This document shows positions 9,159 to 18,234 of a stretch of 64,000 bases of DNA, piece after piece (within the stretch, counting starts at the first letter, position 1; each line of letters opens with the position of its first letter). The notes beneath the pieces are model-generated. The model saw nothing but the letters and a program-made list of their open reading frames with translations. It did no database searches and was not told where the DNA came from. The stretch covers positions 145,048-209,047 of the forward strand of contig NZ_JWLI01000004.1 of the NCBI RefSeq assembly GCF_000813965.1, read 5' to 3'. The position numbers and the translations under genes were made by a program. The stretch is from Leisingera sp. ANG-M7. Lineage in GTDB: Bacteria > Pseudomonadota > Alphaproteobacteria > Rhodobacterales > Rhodobacteraceae.

Positions 9159-9899
9159 TCAACCCGGCGAAGGCTGTTGCCCCGCATCCAAAGGCAACAG
9201 CCGTGCAGGCGGCTGGCCAGGGAGGAGGCCCTGTTCAGTATCCTCTGGAAGACCGGACCGGAATTCCCGCAGAACCCCCGCGGCGATCAAGCGCAGCCTG
9301 CTCGGGTACCATTCCCGGTCTGACCCGGTGCGCAGAGTCTCGATTGCAAAACCGGGGTCAACCCCACGCGCCACCATGTAGCTTAGATGGTCGTGAATCT
9401 CGCGTTGTGTGTCTGCATAAATCCATGCGCCGAACTCAAACGGTGTTGCCCAGCGCTGCTCCTTGCGCTCACTCCGGTAGTATTCATGCACAGCCGGGGC
9501 GGGCCAACTCCGCTGGTGAAACCCGATCCGCGAACCCTCGGTCATTCGCCGCCGGTTGCCGGCCAGAAAAACATCGACACAAGCGCTGACGCATTCCCCG
9601 TCAACCAGAGTATCGAGATCATACGCCAAAACCAGCCCGGCGATTTCCTCGCCGCCGTACACGCTGCCGCCCACACTATTGAGTTGCAGTTCGGAAATGG
9701 CTGGATTCTCCGCCAGTATGAGGCGCAGCCGGTCGGCGTCCACGTCCGTAATCTCTGCGGCTTCCCCCGGCTCATTAATGTCGGTGTCATAGACAAGCGT
9801 GGTGCCCTGCAGACTGAATTTGCGCGGCAGTGTTTCCTTCGCGGCCAGTTGCAGCGGCAAGAGCAGACAAAAGAGAATGCACATCAAACGCAGCATCAC
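9159..9899 (-). CDS. Secreted ClpP-fold (COG3904-like) protein
   Basis: The protein has 246 residues with a short N-terminal hydrophobic signal (LMCILFCLLLPLQLAAK). The mature part has the crotonase/ClpP-like pattern: LNSVGGSVYGGEEIA resembles the oxyanion strand, CVSACVDVFLAG carries the presumed nucleophile Ser, and RIGFHQ has a candidate His. This matches exported ClpP-like proteins of unknown substrate that are frequent in alphaproteobacteria. The Pro/Gly/Gln-rich C-terminal tail (about 25 residues) looks disordered and extends to the trmB start region. Protease activity is inferred, not shown. Confidence 0.75.
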   Translation of the reverse strand: MMLRLMCILFCLLLPLQLAAKETLPRKFSLQGTTLVYDTDINEPGEAAEITDVDADRLRLILAENPAISELQLNSVGGSVYGGEEIAGLVLAYDLDTLVDGECVSACVDVFLAGNRRRMTEGSRIGFHQRSWPAPAVHEYYRSERKEQRWATPFEFGAWIYADTQREIHDHLSYMVARGVDPGFAIETLRTGSDREWYPSRLRLIAAGVLREFRSGLPEDTEQGLLPGQPPARLLPLDAGQQPSPG

Positions 9900-10106
9900 G
9901 CCCCCGGTGGCTGGTTATCATCCGCCGCAGTATGGCGCAGCCTGCCCGTATGCTCCAGATTTTTCAGTGCAGCAGGATTGCCCGAGATTTCCCGCGCAAA
10001 ACGTGCGTGCAACTTTCCTGGTCATAGCGCGCTGCTGCAGGCCCTGTCCGATTGGGAAGCGGGGCATTCTTGAAGGCAGCGGCGGAGGCAAAACCTTGAC
10101 ATGCAA

Positions 10107-10131
10107 CGAAAAAGCGGGCCTTGCGGCCCGC
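10107..10131 (-). terminator. Rho-independent terminator of metK
   Basis: On the minus strand a GCGGGCC / GGCCCGC stem with a 4-nt loop is followed by TTTTT, 23 bp after the metK stop codon. This is a textbook intrinsic terminator. Confidence 0.85.
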
Positions 10132-10153
10132 CTTGGTTCCCTTGAACGCTGGC

Positions 10154-11335
10154 TCAAACTGCCTTCTTCAGAGCCTCAACCAGATCCGTGCGTTCCCAGC
10201 TGAAGCCGCCGTCGGCTTCCGGATCGCGTCCGAAATGGCCATAGGCTGCAGTGCGCTGGTAGATCGGTTTGTTGAGGCCAAGATGCGAGCGGATGCCACG
10301 CGGGGTCAGGTCCATAACCTGGTCAATTGCGCGTTCGATCGCCGCAGGATCAACCTCGCCTGTGCCATGGGTTTCGGCATAAATCGACAACGGCTTGGAG
10401 ACGCCGATGGCATAAGACAGCTGGATGGTGCATTTCTCAGCCATGCCTGCGGCCACCACGTTCTTGGCCAGATAACGCGCAGCATAGGCCGCCGAGCGGT
10501 CCACCTTAGTCGGATCCTTGCCGGAGAAGGCGCCGCCGCCGTGCGGAGCCGCGCCGCCATAGGTGTCGACGATGATCTTGCGCCCGGTCAGGCCTGCGTC
10601 GCCATCCGGGCCGCCAATCACGAACTTACCAGTCGGGTTCACGTGCCACTGGGTGGCATCTGTCAGCCAGCCTTCGGGCAGGGTTTCGCGGATATAAGGC
10701 TCGACAATGGCGCGGATGTCCGCAGAGGTCAGGCTTTCGTCCAGATGCTGTGTCGACAGCACCAGAGAGCTGACGCCAACCGGCTTGCCATTCTCATAAA
10801 CCACAGACAGCTGGGATTTCGCGTCCGGGCCTAGCACCGGTTCGGTACCGTTCTTGCGCACTTCGGCCAGGCGGCGCAGGATCGCATGGCTGAACTGGAT
10901 CGGGGCTGGCATCAGCGCGTCGGTTTCATTGGTGGCAAAGCCGAACATAATGCCCTGATCGCCGGCCCCTTCGTCCTTTTCGCTCGAGGCATTGACGCCC
11001 TGTGCAATATGGGCGGACTGTTCGTGCAGCAGGTTTGTCACTTCCACGGTTTCGTGGTGGAACTTGTCCTGCTCGTAGCCGATGTCCTTGATGCATGCGC
11101 GGGCGATGTCCTCAATCCGGCCCATGTAATCGTGCAGCTTGTCCTGATCGGACAGCCCGACCTCCCCCCCAATGACGACACGGTTCGTGGTGGCGAAAGT
11201 CTCTGCCGCCACGCGCGCTTCGGGCTCTTCCGCCAGGAAAGCGTCGAGAACCGCGTCGGAAATGCGGTCGCAGACCTTGTCCGGGTGGCCTTCGGAAACC
11301 GATTCCGAAGTGAAGGTGTAGTTCGTACGGGTCAT
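10154..11335 (-). CDS. metK: S-adenosylmethionine synthetase
   Basis: The protein has 393 residues. Family signatures GEQSPDI/GAGDQG-type are present as [13 protein letters not shown], and the P-loop-like [16 protein letters not shown] is intact. Substrate-binding [17 protein letters not shown] is at the N-terminus. It makes SAM from methionine and ATP. The 5' leader folds as a SAM/SAH riboswitch that overlaps the ribosome binding site, so synthesis should drop when the product accumulates. It is followed by a clear terminator and lies just downstream of lnt on the same strand. Confidence 0.98.
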   Translation of the reverse strand: MTRTNYTFTSESVSEGHPDKVCDRISDAVLDAFLAEEPEARVAAETFATTNRVVIGGEVGLSDQDKLHDYMGRIEDIARACIKDIGYEQDKFHHETVEVTNLLHEQSAHIAQGVNASSEKDEGAGDQGIMFGFATNETDALMPAPIQFSHAILRRLAEVRKNGTEPVLGPDAKSQLSVVYENGKPVGVSSLVLSTQHLDESLTSADIRAIVEPYIRETLPEGWLTDATQWHVNPTGKFVIGGPDGDAGLTGRKIIVDTYGGAAPHGGGAFSGKDPTKVDRSAAYAARYLAKNVVAAGMAEKCTIQLSYAIGVSKPLSIYAETHGTGEVDPAAIERAIDQVMDLTPRGIRSHLGLNKPIYQRTAAYGHFGRDPEADGGFSWERTDLVEALKKAV

Positions 11336-11340
11336 GAAAA

Positions 11341-11386
11341 GTGCTCCATTGGTTTATCCTTGCCACGCCAGGAAGCCGTTGTGGCA
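11341..11386 (-). promoter_or_regulatory. SAM/SAH riboswitch controlling metK translation
   Basis: The metK leader contains GCCACAACGGCTTCCTGGCG followed by TGGC, an A-rich linker and AATGGAGCAC. This matches my memory of the SAM/SAH riboswitch consensus, including the conserved CACAACGGCTTCC and GGAGCA blocks. The stem pairs TGCCAC (11386-11381) with GTGGCA (11366-11361). GGCTTCC can pair with GGAGC to form the H-type pseudoknot. GGAGC is also the metK ribosome binding site, 8 nt from the ATG, so ligand binding would hide it. The class is known upstream of metK in Rhodobacterales. Confidence 0.93.
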
Positions 11387-11451
11387 GGTATCAAGCCGCA
11401 GTACGCGGCCCATCCGCGCGGGTCAATCTATATTCCAATAGAGTTAAGCTG

Positions 11452-12951
11452 CTATGACCGCGGCGCAAGAGCGCGGGACAGAAAGATTGCCGCACCTGCA
11501 AAAAAGAAACACAGCAGCAGCACAGGCCAGTCCCCGGTCCGGCTGTAAAGCGTCGGCGGCAGCGGTGCAGGCAGGGCTGCATCTATAAAGCCTGCCTCTC
11601 CCAGCGGCAGTTGGTCCAGCATCGCCCCGTCCGGCCCAATCATGGCTGAGACACCGGTGTTGGCTGCCCGGATCATCGGCAGCCCCTGCTCCAGCGCCCG
11701 CATCCGCGCCTGCACCAGGTGCTGATAGGGGCCTGAACGGGTGCCGAACCAGGCGTCGTTGGTGATCTGCACCAGCATGTCTGGACGGATTTCGGCGGCG
11801 TTCACATCTTGGGGGAAAACGGCTTCATAGCAGATCAGCGGCAAGGCACTGCCAATGGGCAGATCCATCACCCGGGCACCCGGGCCAACAGCGTAACCTG
11901 CCCCGGCCTGGGAGGCGAACCCGTGGATCCCGAAGCGGGCCATGAAGTCGCCGAAGGGCACATACTCCCCGAACGGCACCAGATGTGCCTTGTCATATGA
12001 AGCGGCCGGCAGTCCGTCTGAATCCAGAAGCACCGCAGAGTTATAGTAGGCGCCGCTCTCCTCCCGCTGGATACCCAGCAAGACCGGGACACCGCCGGCC
12101 CGTTCGGAAATGGCCTGCAGCGTGTCACCGGCGTAATTCAGCAACTGCGGCACCGCGGTTTCCGGCCAGGCGATCATGTCAGGTCGCGGCTCCTCGGCTG
12201 AAAACGCCAACGCGCGGCGGACAAACTCCCACCTGTGTTCGGGGTGCCATTTCAGGTTCTGCGGCGCATTGGGCTGAACGATACGCACCACACGGTCCGT
12301 CCGCACAGTCTCCCCGGGGGAGGGAACTCCAACAACTGCGGCCAAGGCCACCCCCAGCGGCAGCATGGCGGCTGCAGGATGTGCCCGCAGCAAGGCGAGC
12401 GGTAAAAACGCCACAAGCGTCAGCAGCGCCAGTCCCTGCGGCCCAGTCCACGGCAGCAGATTGGCGGCAGGCGTATCAATCCAGAACTGACCGAAAGCGG
12501 CCCAGGGAAAACCGGTCAGCAGATAGGCGCGGGCAAATTCTGCCAGCGACCATACCGCCACCAGCATCGGAAGACGCACCACTCCACGGCTGAGACGGGC
12601 GGAGATGCCAAAAGCTGCACCCCAAAAAAGAGCAAGGCCAGCGGCAAGAAAGACCAGCGCAAAGGGGGCCATCCAGGCGTGGCGCTCTGGGTCGACCTGA
12701 AACGGCTCAATGATCCAGGAGAGGCCGAAAGTGAAATACCCCAGTCCGAACAGCCAACCTGCCAGAGCGGCGGAGCGGGTGGAGTGCGCATGCATCACCA
12801 GCCAGCCAGCCGCGGCCAGCGCGACCGGCAGCCCGATCAGCATATGCCAGGGAGCCAGCGCCAAGGACAGCAGCGCGCCGCTGCCAAAGGCCAGAGCCGC
12901 TTGGACCAGACGCAACTGGCGCGCGGCCTGCCGCAGCCCAAGTGCCATCAT
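11452..12951 (-). CDS. lnt: Apolipoprotein N-acyltransferase
   Basis: The protein has 499 residues: several N-terminal membrane segments (about residues 20-200) and a periplasmic nitrilase-fold domain with the Glu-Lys-Cys triad in AWPETAVP, YDKAHLVPFGEYVP and ICYEAVFP. A final membrane segment near the C-terminus closes the protein (LLLCFFFAGAAIF). It adds the third acyl chain to lipoproteins. It overlaps the corC gene by 4 bp. The corC-lnt arrangement is standard in proteobacteria. Confidence 0.96.
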   Translation of the reverse strand: MMALGLRQAARQLRLVQAALAFGSGALLSLALAPWHMLIGLPVALAAAGWLVMHAHSTRSAALAGWLFGLGYFTFGLSWIIEPFQVDPERHAWMAPFALVFLAAGLALFWGAAFGISARLSRGVVRLPMLVAVWSLAEFARAYLLTGFPWAAFGQFWIDTPAANLLPWTGPQGLALLTLVAFLPLALLRAHPAAAMLPLGVALAAVVGVPSPGETVRTDRVVRIVQPNAPQNLKWHPEHRWEFVRRALAFSAEEPRPDMIAWPETAVPQLLNYAGDTLQAISERAGGVPVLLGIQREESGAYYNSAVLLDSDGLPAASYDKAHLVPFGEYVPFGDFMARFGIHGFASQAGAGYAVGPGARVMDLPIGSALPLICYEAVFPQDVNAAEIRPDMLVQITNDAWFGTRSGPYQHLVQARMRALEQGLPMIRAANTGVSAMIGPDGAMLDQLPLGEAGFIDAALPAPLPPTLYSRTGDWPVLLLCFFFAGAAIFLSRALAPRS

Positions 12952-13847
12952 GCAGCAGCGTCCGGCAACCGTACCCGCAGCCGCTTGATCCGGCGCGGGT
13001 CAGCATCCATGACTTCGAACTCGGCGCCCTCGGGGTGTTCGATCACCTCGCCCCGGGCAGGCACCCGGCCGGACAGCATAAAGACCAGACCGCCAAGCGT
13101 GTCGATCTCTTCCTCGTCCACGTCATCGTGGCTGGTCAGTGAATGGCCTGTCTCTGCTTCGAACTCCGGCAGCGAGGTACGGGCCAGAGCGATATAGCAA
13201 CCGGGCTTTTCCTCAAACCAGGTCTGGTGTTCATCGGCGTCGTGCTCATCTTCGATTTCGCCCACCACCTGTTCGATCAGATCCTCGATGGTAACGAGGC
13301 CGTCCACGCCGCCGTATTCGTCAATCACCAGCGCCATGTGGCGGCGTTCCGCCTGCATCTTGGTCAGCAGAACCCCGATCGGCATCGACGGCGGCACGAA
13401 CAGCAGAGGACGCAGCATCTTGGAGAGATCGAACTCCGAGGTGCCGCCGTTGAACCCATGTGTCAGCGAAAAATCCTTGAGGTGGACAAAGCCCAGCGGC
13501 GTGTCCAGTGTGCCCTCGTAAACGGGAATGCGGGTAAAACCGCTTTGCCGGAAAATGCCGACCAGATCATCCTTGGCGACAGTGACCGGCACAGCGGCAA
13601 TTTCGGCAGAGGGGATTGCGACGTCTTCAACCCGCATCCGGCGCAGGTTGATCATGCCGTGCGGACCTGATCCCGGCGCAGGCTGCTCGCCGCCGGTGTC
13701 CTGGCCGTCTTGCGGGTCGGCGCTGAACACATTGCGTAGCCGCGTCCACAATCCGGTATTTTCAGAGGCCGGAGCATCCGCCGCCGTGCCATTGATGTCC
13801 TGCAGCGCGCCCTGCGCCGCGTTAGAACTGCCTTCTATGTCGCCCAT
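12948..13847 (-). CDS. corC: CorC/YbeX-type CBS-domain protein
   Basis: The protein has 299 residues from ATG 13847 (TGGAAAG upstream). A low-complexity N-terminus is followed by two CBS domains (about residues 75-195) and a C-terminal CorC_HlyC domain that ends in RRIKRLRVRLPD. It lacks the DUF21 membrane domain, so it is the soluble YbeX form, linked to magnesium/cobalt homeostasis and ribosome-related stress. Position between ybeY and lnt matches the ybeZ-ybeY-ybeX-lnt cluster. Confidence 0.93.
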   Translation of the reverse strand: MGDIEGSSNAAQGALQDINGTAADAPASENTGLWTRLRNVFSADPQDGQDTGGEQPAPGSGPHGMINLRRMRVEDVAIPSAEIAAVPVTVAKDDLVGIFRQSGFTRIPVYEGTLDTPLGFVHLKDFSLTHGFNGGTSEFDLSKMLRPLLFVPPSMPIGVLLTKMQAERRHMALVIDEYGGVDGLVTIEDLIEQVVGEIEDEHDADEHQTWFEEKPGCYIALARTSLPEFEAETGHSLTSHDDVDEEEIDTLGGLVFMLSGRVPARGEVIEHPEGAEFEVMDADPRRIKRLRVRLPDAAA

Positions 13848-13881
13848 CTTTCCATTCCAAAAACCCCGGTCACGGGGCGTC

Positions 13882-14382
13882 CTAACTATTATATGGGTTC
13901 GCGATACCCAGTTTGCCAAGTAGCAGGATCTCAATCCCTTCCATCAATGCGGCATCGCGGTCACGAATGTGATCATAGCCCAAAAGATGCAACAGCCCGT
14001 GAATGATCAGATGGCGGGTATGATCGGCCAAGGATTTACCCGCCTCGGCAGCTTCCCGGGCGCATGTGTCAAAGGAAATGGCAATGTCGCCCAGCGGGAT
14101 TTCCCCAGTAAAATCAGCCTCCGGCGGCATAGGGGCGCCGCCATCTTCCGCTGCTGACAACTCCTCTGCTGGCCAACTCAGAACATTGGTGGCTTTATCC
14201 TTTTCCCGGAATTCAGCATTCAACTCAGCAATGCGCGGATCAGCGCAGGCGAGCAGCGAAATTTCGCAGTCTTCCGGGTCGAGTGTGAAATGCGCCAGCA
14301 CAGCTGCAGTAGCTTCCTCCGCCAGCGCAGCGAGCCCGGCGTCCTGCCAGCGGCTGTCTTCGATAGTGATGTCGAGCGTCAT
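13882..14382 (-). CDS. ybeY: Endoribonuclease YbeY
   Basis: The protein has 166 residues from ATG 14382 (MTLDITIEDS); the longer open frame to 14532 overlaps phoH and is not conserved-looking. The zinc-binding signature HGLLHLLGYDH is present near the C-terminus. YbeY takes part in 16S rRNA 3'-end maturation and 70S quality control. It lies between phoH and corC. Confidence 0.95.
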   Translation of the reverse strand: MTLDITIEDSRWQDAGLAALAEEATAAVLAHFTLDPEDCEISLLACADPRIAELNAEFREKDKATNVLSWPAEELSAAEDGGAPMPPEADFTGEIPLGDIAISFDTCAREAAEAGKSLADHTRHLIIHGLLHLLGYDHIRDRDAALMEGIEILLLGKLGIANPYNS

Positions 14383-14461
14383 GGTACGGTTGAACAAGCC
14401 GGGGCCAGCCCCGCGCCCTCGGAATATTTTCTCAAAGATGAAGCCCGATTGAGTGCTACTT

Positions 14462-15472
14462 TCAGGCCGGTGTCGAATCCGCGTCATAGGCCTCAATGAT
14501 CGCGGCCACAAGCGGGTGGCGCACCACATCACGGGCAGTGAAGTAGTTGAAGCTGACCTTGGGAATGCTTTTCAGCAGCCGTTCGGCGTCGGCCAAGCCC
14601 GATTGCACCCCGCGCGGCAGGTCGACCTGAGAGCGGTCCCCAGTGATCACCATGCGCGAGCCCTCACCCAAGCGGGTCAGAAACATCTTCATCTGCATGG
14701 TGGTGGCGTTCTGCGCCTCGTCCAGCACCACAAAGGCGTTGGACAGCGTGCGACCGCGCATGAAGGCCAGCGGCGCGATCTCAATCCGCTTGTCTTCGAT
14801 CAGCTTGGCCAGCTGCTTGCCCGGCAGGAAATCGTTAAGCGCGTCGTAAAGCGGCTGCATATAGGGGTCGACCTTGTCCTTCATGTCGCCGGGCAGGTAA
14901 CCGAGCTTCTCTCCCGCTTCCACCGCCGGACGCGACAGGATGATGCGGTCGACATGGCCGGTGATGAACATGGAAACGCCCACAGCGACGGCCAGATAGG
15001 TCTTGCCGGTACCAGCGGGGCCAATACCAAAGGCCAGTTCGTGTTCAAACAAGGATTGCACATAGGCCTTCTGCGCATCGGTGCGCGGCTCCACCAGCTT
15101 TTTACGGGTCTTGATCTCCACCCGGCCACCGCGGAACATTTGCAGCTGACCGTCGGGTTCGGCGTCATCGGTGTCCGGCCCCATGCGCAGCTCGCGGTCT
15201 ATGTCTCCGCTTTCGACGCTGCGGCCGGTTTCCAGCCGGTCATAAAGAGCCGTCAGAACCCCTGCAGCCTGTTCCCGTGCGGAATCCTCGCCCATTACGG
15301 ACAACTGATTGCCGCGGCGGACAATCTGCACCCCCAGTTTTTGTTCAATGTCAGCCAGGTTGCGGTCATATTCGCCGCACAGGTCGATCAGCAATCGGTT
15401 GTCAGGAAATTCCAGCAGAACTTCGTGGGTTGCGGTCTGGGTCTGCGGGTCATTCAGGGCGCTGATGGCCAA
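14462..15472 (-). CDS. phoH: PhoH-family ATPase (YbeZ)
   Basis: The protein has 336 residues if the TTG at 15472 is used. GAGGAG lies just upstream of it, while the GTG at 15553 would add a 27-residue Arg-rich tail and overlap the terminator region. Walker A is GPAGTGKTYLA and Walker B is VVLDEAQN. The N-terminal part has a KH-like region. YbeZ is a putative RNA helicase that works with YbeY. It is the first gene of the phoH-ybeY-corC-lnt unit. Confidence 0.95.
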   Translation of the reverse strand: MAISALNDPQTQTATHEVLLEFPDNRLLIDLCGEYDRNLADIEQKLGVQIVRRGNQLSVMGEDSAREQAAGVLTALYDRLETGRSVESGDIDRELRMGPDTDDAEPDGQLQMFRGGRVEIKTRKKLVEPRTDAQKAYVQSLFEHELAFGIGPAGTGKTYLAVAVGVSMFITGHVDRIILSRPAVEAGEKLGYLPGDMKDKVDPYMQPLYDALNDFLPGKQLAKLIEDKRIEIAPLAFMRGRTLSNAFVVLDEAQNATTMQMKMFLTRLGEGSRMVITGDRSQVDLPRGVQSGLADAERLLKSIPKVSFNYFTARDVVRHPLVAAIIEAYDADSTPA

Positions 15473-15563
15473 GCTGATCTCCTCAATCTGGCGTTGCCCC
15501 TTCAGTCTGCCTCTGCGGCAGCGTTTGCGCAAGCAGGCGCTGCGCAAAATCACATTTTTGAAA

Positions 15564-15591
15564 CAAAAACAGCCGCCCCTGAGGGCGGCTG
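15564..15591 (-). terminator. Rho-independent terminator after lipoprotein gene
   Basis: On the minus strand CAGCCGCCC / GGGCGGCTG form a 9-bp stem with a 4-nt loop, followed by TTTTTG, 22 bp downstream of the lipoprotein stop. It separates the OmpA/lipoprotein unit from phoH. Confidence 0.85.
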
Positions 15592-15613
15592 CAAATCAAG
15601 CAAGTTGTATGTC

Positions 15614-15919
15614 TCAGATCGGGTCGCCAAAGGTCGAACCGTCCTTGAAGGGGCCGGTCGCCAGGGTGGGCGGAATGTCGCTGTTGCAGACCGGCTTCCC
15701 ATCGGGCGTGCGGCGGAGGTCAGCGTAGCCCTCAAGCCCATCGTCAATAATCCAATGTTCACAGCCGTTCGGATCAACCCAGATACCGGCGGTCAGGTTG
15801 GACAGATGATTGTTGCTGCCATCGCCAACATGACCATCCCGGGTTTTATCTAATGCTTCGCTGCAGGCTCCAAGCAGGGAAATCACCGCAACAAGACCAA
15901 GTGTTCTTTTCGTCATCAT
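15614..15919 (-). CDS. Small lipoprotein sharing a motif with the neighbouring OmpA protein
   Basis: The protein has 101 residues from ATG 15919; a longer frame to 15943 exists. The signal ends in LLGACSEA, a lipobox with Cys near residue 19. The mature part contains IWVDPNGCEHWIIDD followed by GLEGY and PDGKPVC. The OmpA protein encoded 11 bp upstream has the matching IWVDPDGCEHWVMDD, AEGY and PDGKPVC. The two Cys in each copy could form a disulfide. No function is known to me; an outer-membrane anchored partner of the OmpA protein is a reasonable guess. Confidence 0.8.
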   Translation of the reverse strand: MMTKRTLGLVAVISLLGACSEALDKTRDGHVGDGSNNHLSNLTAGIWVDPNGCEHWIIDDGLEGYADLRRTPDGKPVCNSDIPPTLATGPFKDGSTFGDPI

Positions 15920-15930
15920 GATTTTCCCCC

Positions 15931-16509
15931 TCAGCGCAGGCAAAAGATTTCGACACGGCGGTTCTGCGCCATGTTGACAGCGCTGTTGTTAGGCACCCGC
16001 GGATCGCGCTCGCCGTAGGCCCGCACGCCTGCAATACGCGCACCGGCCGAGCGGCCAACCGCAGCCACGGCATTTGCACGGCGTTCGGAAAGGCGGATGT
16101 TGTATTCATCCGGTGCTCTGCTGTCGGTATGGCCCGCAACGATGAAAGAGCGCGCACCGTTGCTCTGCGCCTGCTGGAAGAACTGGCGCAGGCGCTGTTG
16201 GCCTGCTGCATTGATGTAATGCCTGTCAGTGGCAAAGAACTGATCCGTCGGCATCACGCCGCAGATATTGCCGCGGCGGCAAACGGGTTTGCCATCTGGT
16301 TTGACATGCGGAGTCATATAGCCTTCAGCGCCATCGTCCATTACCCAGTGCTCACAGCCATCCGGATCGACCCAGATAGTCGGCACATAGCGTTCACCTT
16401 TGATGGTTCGCTGCTGTGATTGGGCGCTCGCAGGCGCAGCGGCGATGCTGAGCGCAGCCGCGGCAGCAGCGGCCAGCGCAAACGCCTTGTGCAGTTTAAA
16501 TGTCAACAC
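15931..16509 (-). CDS. OmpA-family outer-membrane/peptidoglycan-binding protein
   Basis: The protein has 192 residues if GTG 16509 is the start (AAGGAA upstream, followed directly by a good signal peptide ending PASAQ). The open frame continues to 16575. After the signal comes the 35-residue IWVDPDGCEHW...PDGKPVC motif, then a C-terminal OmpA domain of about 110 residues with GHTDSRAPDEYNIRLSERRA and QNRRVEIFC. OmpA domains bind peptidoglycan. It probably forms a unit with the lipoprotein gene 11 bp downstream, which repeats the motif. Confidence 0.88.
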   Translation of the reverse strand: MLTFKLHKAFALAAAAAAALSIAAAPASAQSQQRTIKGERYVPTIWVDPDGCEHWVMDDGAEGYMTPHVKPDGKPVCRRGNICGVMPTDQFFATDRHYINAAGQQRLRQFFQQAQSNGARSFIVAGHTDSRAPDEYNIRLSERRANAVAAVGRSAGARIAGVRAYGERDPRVPNNSAVNMAQNRRVEIFCLR

Positions 16510-16741
16510 AACCAAAATTCCTTCACCTAAGTCCCCCCAGGGAGCTGTCTCAAACCTGGCCACCCCATAGGCCATAAGAGTAAATCTATCTGATTTTAAG
16601 TTAAAACGTTCCCAAAATCGGGCGAATGCACAAGCGGATTAAACGCCTTCGCAAGACACTCAACCCAACTCCGCAGAATTGTTGCCGAACGCGAAGCAAT
16701 CGCGCCAGGAGAATTTTCCGGAGTGCTCCGGACTTGGGGCT

Positions 16742-16762
16742 GCCCCGGCCGGTCGCCGGGGC
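16742..16762 (-). terminator. GC-rich hairpin after miaB
   Basis: GCCCCGGC / GCCGGGGC form an 8-bp perfect stem with a 5-nt loop 24 bp downstream of the miaB stop. No T-run follows on the minus strand, so it may be a weak or Rho-assisted terminator. Confidence 0.35.
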
Positions 16763-16785
16763 GATTCGCCGAGCGCCACGAGACC

Positions 16786-18108
16786 TCAGCTGATCAGCTC
16801 ACCAGCCAGGGAGTTTGCTCCGGATGACACAATACGGACCCGGGCAAGTTCGCCAATACCGCGGCTGCAATCAGCGACGTGCACAGCATGCAGGTAGTCG
16901 GATTTCCCCACCATCTGCCCGGGCAAGCGCCCTGCCTTTTCAAACAGCACACCGACTTCACGGCCAACCATGCTGTCCTGCACTTCGCGCTGTTGACGGG
17001 TCAGCAAGGCTTGCAGGCGTTGCAGCCGGTCGTCTGCGGCTGCAGGGTCCACCTGAGCGCGCTCCGCCGCTGGCGTGCCGGGGCGGGTCGAATACTTGAA
17101 GGAATAGGCAGTGCCGTACTTCACCTCTTCCACCAGGTCCATGGTAGCTTGAAAGTCTTCCTCGGTCTCTTCCGGGAAGCCGACAATAAAGTCGCCGGAG
17201 ATCAGAATGTCAGGCCGCGCGGCGCGGATGCGCTCGATCAGGCGGATGTAGCTTTCAGCAGTGTGGGAGCGGTTCATCCGCTTGAGGATCTTGTCGGAAC
17301 CCGCCTGCACCGGCAGGTGCAGATAAGGCATCAGCTTGGCGCAGGTGCCATGCGCCTCGATCAGATCGTCCTGCATGTCGTTCGGGTGGCTGGTGGTGAA
17401 GCGGATACGCTCCAGACCGTCGATCTTGTCCAGTTCCCAAATGAGCTGCGCCAAGGTCAGGTCTCCGTTAGGGCCTGCGCCGTGATAGGCGTTCACGTTC
17501 TGGCCCAGCAGGGTGATCTCGCGCACACCGCGCTCCACCAGATCGCGGGCTTCGGTCAGGATGCGGTCCGCCGGGCGGGAAACTTCGGCACCGCGGGTAT
17601 AAGGCACGACGCAGAAAGCGCAGAACTTGTCGCAGCCTTCCTGCACCGTCAGGAACGCGGCCGGGCCGCGCTTGGCCTTGGGACGGTTCTTGAGCTTCTC
17701 GAATTTGTCTTCCTCGGGAAAATCGGTGTCGAGCACTTTCTCCCCTTCGCGCGCCTTGGCTTCCATCTCCGGCAGGCGGTGATAGCTTTGCGGGCCGACC
17801 ACCAGATCGACCAGCGGCTGGCGGCGCATGATCTCCTCGCCTTCGGCCTGGGCGACGCAGCCAGCGACGCCGATCTTCAGATCTGGCTTCTCAGCCTTCA
17901 GTCCCTTGAAGCGGCCCAGTTCAGAATAGACCTTTTCCGCCGCCTTTTCCCGGATATGGCAGGTGTTGAGCAGGATCATGTCGGCGTCATCTGCCGATTT
18001 CGTCTCAATGTAACCTTCGCCGCCCAGCGCCTCGGCCATACGTTCGCTGTCATAGACATTCATCTGACAGCCATAGGTCTTGATAAACAGCTTTTTCGGG
18101 GCGCTCAT
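16786..18108 (-). CDS. miaB: tRNA-2-methylthio-N6-dimethylallyladenosine synthase
   Basis: The protein has 440 residues from ATG 18108. Domains in order are UPF0004 ([15 protein letters not shown]), radical SAM with [15 protein letters not shown] as the CxxxCxxC cluster site (around residue 153), and a C-terminal TRAM domain. It adds the 2-methylthio group to i6A37 of tRNAs. The gene lies upstream of the OmpA/lipoprotein pair on the same strand, separated by 276 bp of AT-richer DNA that probably holds the OmpA promoter. Confidence 0.97.
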   Translation of the reverse strand: MSAPKKLFIKTYGCQMNVYDSERMAEALGGEGYIETKSADDADMILLNTCHIREKAAEKVYSELGRFKGLKAEKPDLKIGVAGCVAQAEGEEIMRRQPLVDLVVGPQSYHRLPEMEAKAREGEKVLDTDFPEEDKFEKLKNRPKAKRGPAAFLTVQEGCDKFCAFCVVPYTRGAEVSRPADRILTEARDLVERGVREITLLGQNVNAYHGAGPNGDLTLAQLIWELDKIDGLERIRFTTSHPNDMQDDLIEAHGTCAKLMPYLHLPVQAGSDKILKRMNRSHTAESYIRLIERIRAARPDILISGDFIVGFPEETEEDFQATMDLVEEVKYGTAYSFKYSTRPGTPAAERAQVDPAAADDRLQRLQALLTRQQREVQDSMVGREVGVLFEKAGRLPGQMVGKSDYLHAVHVADCSRGIGELARVRIVSSGANSLAGELIS

Positions 18109-18234
18109 GCAGGTCAGCCTTCCAGCCAGGGTGGGTAAACAGCGGCTTGCAATACAGGCAAATGCCGCTGCTTGCAATGGAGCGGCATTTACCCGATTTT
18201 GACTGCAAAGGCCAGAAAGGCAGGGCAGACCAGC

